Part shown: positions 61,141-64,000 of the stretch, in pieces
Position numbering within the stretch: the stretch's first letter is position 1
How the letters are laid out: each line of letters opens with the position of its first letter
Source: Actinia tenebrosa
Taxonomy: Eukaryota > Cnidaria > Anthozoa > Actiniaria > Actiniidae
Reading direction: 5' to 3'
NCBI RefSeq assembly: GCF_009602425.1
Contig: NW_022260135.1
Coordinates: 38,660-102,659 of the forward strand
Length of the DNA: 64,000 nucleotides
Notes under the pieces: generated by a model
What the model was told of the DNA's origin: nothing
Seen by the model: the letters and a program-made list of their open reading frames with translations, nothing else
Database searches by the model: none
Made by a program: the position numbers and the translations under genes

Positions 61141-63772
61141 TTTATTTAGTACCATAATACAGAAAAATTGTACAAGCCAGCTGTAGCAGCCATAGGCTAA
61201 ACAAAACAGTTGAAAAATTATAAGATTACAGATTTGCTTATAGTAGTCAAGTATTGTCCATCTAATGACATTTCTTTTGTTTCCATAGAAACTGGAGGTT
61301 TATTCCGAGTTGCTGTCAGACTAATGCAGCTGTTCAGTGAAAACAAGAGGTGAGGTTTAATTACACAGGTAGCCCATACAAGGTTCCTGTGGTGTGGTTT
61401 ATATAAGTCTGGGATGTATGGAGTTGGGATTAAAATATCATGAAGATGTTTTACTGAACAATAGACCTCTTTACCTTGAGCGTAAGGTTTCTTTCCATTT
61501 CAGGCCACATGTCATTCTCTTTAGTATAAGGTTTTTTGTTGAGTTGTATTCATATTCATGTGTCTTTTCATGCACAACCTTTAAACAAAGAAATAAAACT
61601 CGAGGGAATGACACGTGGTCTGACTGAATGGGTAAATATTACACCCAAGGTCAAGAGGTCTATTTGCTGTTAACTGTTCTGCAAACTTTGTCCATTATTC
61701 TGGTGAATTGTTTTTAGCTTTCTGTCTAAATTTCTTTCAATATATGTTGTGTTTTTTTTCTATTTCAGTGATTTCTTACCTCTGCTTGACACTTTGGGTC
61801 TGTATTTTCAAATCAGAGATGATTATGCCAATTTGCTATCAGAAGAGGTACGTGTGCATAAGACGTAACTTTCGATTTGAGCCCACAATGTGCGCGCGCA
61901 CAAAAAATGCTCCAAACCGCTGAATAACCTTCAAAAGGAACCATACACGTTTTGAACTTCAAGTGGGCAAAACCCTCAAATTTTGACTCAATTTATTTTC
62001 TTTCTTTCTTTCTTTTTTTTTTTTTTTTTGATTTTCGAAAGAGTATATACGATAAAGGAGAAACTTTTGACAGTGTTTCAAAAAAATGACATGGGCTTTA
62101 CTCAGAAAAGCGATAAGTGTACATTTTTGGCATTTCTTTTTTTCAGTACCGACAAAACAAAAGCTATTGTGAAGACCTGACGGAAGGAAAGTTCTCGTTT
62201 CCTATAATACATGGAATACAACACGACTCCAATAGTACCAAGATTATCAGTATCCTTTGGCTCAAGTATTCAATTTATAATGTTTATAAGTATATGTAAA
62301 TTATGGAATAATAATAACTATCGGTTAACTGCGTAGTCTCCTTTGCAGCCGTTCTTAGTGTCGGTCCCAAAACTCCCTCTCCTAAACTGCGCAGAATTAT
62401 AAAAATACGTCAGGAGCCAATAAGAGCGTTAAGTACTGCTTTGAGACAATATTGTACGTCTTCACTAATAAAACAAATGCGCGCTACAGGGCCGTGACCA
62501 GAACTTTTACAGGGAGGGTGCACATCGAATAAAATCGGACCATTGATCGATTTTTTTAAGAAAGCAGAACCAAAAAAACAAGGAGATGGATGAGCGGACC
62601 TTAAGCTTTTATGGGGGGGGGGGGGGGGGGGCCCCCCCCCTATGGCCCTGCGCTAGATGTTACACCTATTGTACCGTGACGCGTGATATTCTTCGCTCAT
62701 TTAATGGTCTTTGGCAGTGCTAGAAATAAGCACTAGCANTCTTCACTAATAAAACAAATGCGCGCTACAGGGCCGTGACCAGAACTTTTACAGGGAGGGT
62801 GCACATCGAATAAAATCGGACCATTGATCGATTTCATAAAAAAAGCAGAACCAAAAAAGCAAGGAGGGGGATGAGCGGACCTTAAGCTTTGGGGGGGGGG
62901 GGGGGGGGTGCACCCCCCTAGTTACGGCCCTGCGCTAGATGTTACACCTATTGTACCGTGACGCGTGATATTCTTCGCTCATTTAATGGTCTTTGGCAGT
63001 GCTAGAAATAAGCACTAGCAACTAGCTATATAAACCCTGGCAGTCAGCACCCTCAGTGCCTACATGTCATACTAACCATTTGTCATTGTGAATGGCATAT
63101 ATGACATAGCATGTACTTTGCATACCTTATATTTCCTTAACGTACATGTATTCTAAGATATCTTAAAACAGCGAACTGAAGATGTTGACATCAAGAAGTA
63201 TTGTATTGATTGTCTAGAACAGGTAATAAGGCCAAATATCTTTTCTAATATTTTTCTATTTCTATTTATTTTTTATTCTTTATCTTTTTATTCCCTTTTT
63301 CATCGTCATTGACTGTGGGGCTTAGCCAGATAGGTGCAATCTTTACACCCAATTATTTATTTATTTATTTACATTCATATTTTAACAGGAAGCTTCTTCA
63401 CTTATAAATGTGATTTTCAAGAAGGTCCTGATAAATAAGATATTTTGACAGTAATATGTAAAAAGAGAATTTGAAGGTTGAATATCGAAACCAGCTCGTT
63501 ACTAAAAGTCAACATCATTATTACTAGTATGTAAAAATGTAAAAGATTAAAAGTTCAAATTATTTAGGTTTACAAGTTTAAAAGAAATTTGATTTAAAAT
63601 GGTTAATATTAGAACACTGTTTAAGTGTGTCACTCAGATTGTTCCATTCTTCCATAGCTTGATACTGCATTGTGTGCATTTTTGTGTATAAATGTTGATT
63701 GTAATTTTGTTTGTTTGTTCAGAGTGGGTCGTTTGCTTACACCAGGGATGTACTTAAAGAACTTGAGCAAAA
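57659..63772 (+). CDS. GGPS1: Geranylgeranyl diphosphate synthase, 3' end outside the window
   Basis: Adds isopentenyl diphosphate to farnesyl diphosphate to make C20 geranylgeranyl diphosphate, the donor for Rho/Rab prenylation; cytosolic. Exons: 57659-57679, 57797-57865, 58702-58787, 59246-59292, 60218-60334, 60907-61008, 61289-61349, 61769-61847, 62147-62249, 63158-63222, 63723-63772, all GT-AG, 800 nt (266 residues and two bases). Human GGPS1 has 300 residues, so about 30 lie beyond the window. First Asp-rich motif [14 protein letters not shown], second [10 protein letters not shown]; also LEPYKYLLQ-type start ([19 protein letters not shown]), [72 protein letters not shown] and [14 protein letters not shown]. 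The start is the ATG of a 7-codon exon 1 (MDSTSEK); an in-frame ATG in exon 2 is an alternative. A 280-bp repeated block sits in intron 9. Confidence 0.96.
61098..61255 (-). mobile_element. LINE 3' tail, minus strand, with (ATTG)n end
   Basis: About ten CAAT units (61098-61140) run into CTTTATTTAGTACCATAATA. Read on the minus strand this is an AATAAAG end followed by (ATTG)n, as in CR1-like LINE 3' ends. It lies in GGPS1 intron 6. Confidence 0.55.
61866..61990. mobile_element. Fragment related to the 16427-17060 transposon
   Basis: Shares TTTCGATTTGAGCCCAC, TGTGCGCGC, ACCGCTGAA and CCCTCAAATTTTG in the same order as 16444-16562. The terminal inverted repeats are not present here. Confidence 0.7.
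62459..63019 (+). repeat. 280-bp tandem duplicate either side of a single N
   Basis: 62459-62738 and 62740-63019 both run from TCTTCACTAATAAAACAAAT to AATAAGCACTAGCA and differ mainly around their G/C runs. It lies in GGPS1 intron 9; an artefact of joining two alleles is likely. Confidence 0.88.
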
Positions 63773-64000
63773 GTAAGTCCACTAATACTATACTGCGAGC
63801 AGTCCCACTTTTCCCTCCAGGGATTCCTGTGGACGCGCGGAGACTGGAGCCTAGTAGGGGGTACTGCTCGTAAACTAACAAATACATGCGAATATATCCG
63901 TTACCATCATATTCCCATATGCAGCTTATCTTAATTGGAGGAAAAAGCAATATAATTTTACTATGATGAAATCCTCCGTATTGTTCGTTTACGCATGACG

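Overview
This window looks like nuclear DNA of an animal, most likely an anthozoan cnidarian such as a reef coral or sea anemone. The genes are split by GT-AG introns. The intergenic and intronic DNA is AT-rich and full of small palindromic transposons, microsatellites and LINE tails. The proteins are metazoan: a KIF13-type kinesin, a CD20/MS4A-like protein, a class A GPCR and a membrane collagen. The taxon is inferred from repeat style and gene content, not proven. I see no bacterial genes, operons, CRISPR arrays or proviruses.

Layout. (1) 1-3400: repeats, no gene I can support. (2) 3453-6250, plus strand: five-exon MS4A/CD20-like four-pass membrane protein, with one apparent extra T in exon 3. 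(3) 8872-9954, minus: single-coding-exon class A GPCR of 360 residues. (4) 12027-14180, minus: three-exon type II membrane protein of 244 residues with 46 uninterrupted Gly-X-Y triplets. (5) 14181-18044: LINE fragment and several MITEs. (6) 18045-48977, plus: a complete KIF13B-like kinesin-3 gene in 38 exons, which I could splice by hand into an open frame of 1846 codons (motor, FHA, stalk/tail, C-terminal CAP-Gly). It includes a 13-nt microexon. Two of its 5' splice sites lie in tandem repeats. (7) 49000-54100: 3' minisatellite and dispersed repeats. (8) 54125-54754, minus: intronless coding region for a 209-residue four-pass protein whose layout and several motifs resemble vertebrate connexins. 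(9) 57659-63772 and beyond, plus: geranylgeranyl diphosphate synthase (GGPS1), 11 exons seen, the last piece outside the window.

The genes do not form one pathway. KIF13B-type kinesins carry vesicles along microtubules. GGPS1 makes the C20 isoprenoid used to prenylate Rho and Rab GTPases. The other four encode cell-surface or membrane proteins. The observation I rate highest is the connexin-like gene, because cnidarian gap junctions are generally credited to innexins and connexins are usually treated as chordate-restricted.

Assembly cautions: N characters at 6381, 12599, 21778, 31935, 45422-45506, 56625 and 62739 all fall in or between repeats. At 6381 and 62739 a single N separates two near-identical copies, which suggests false local duplication.
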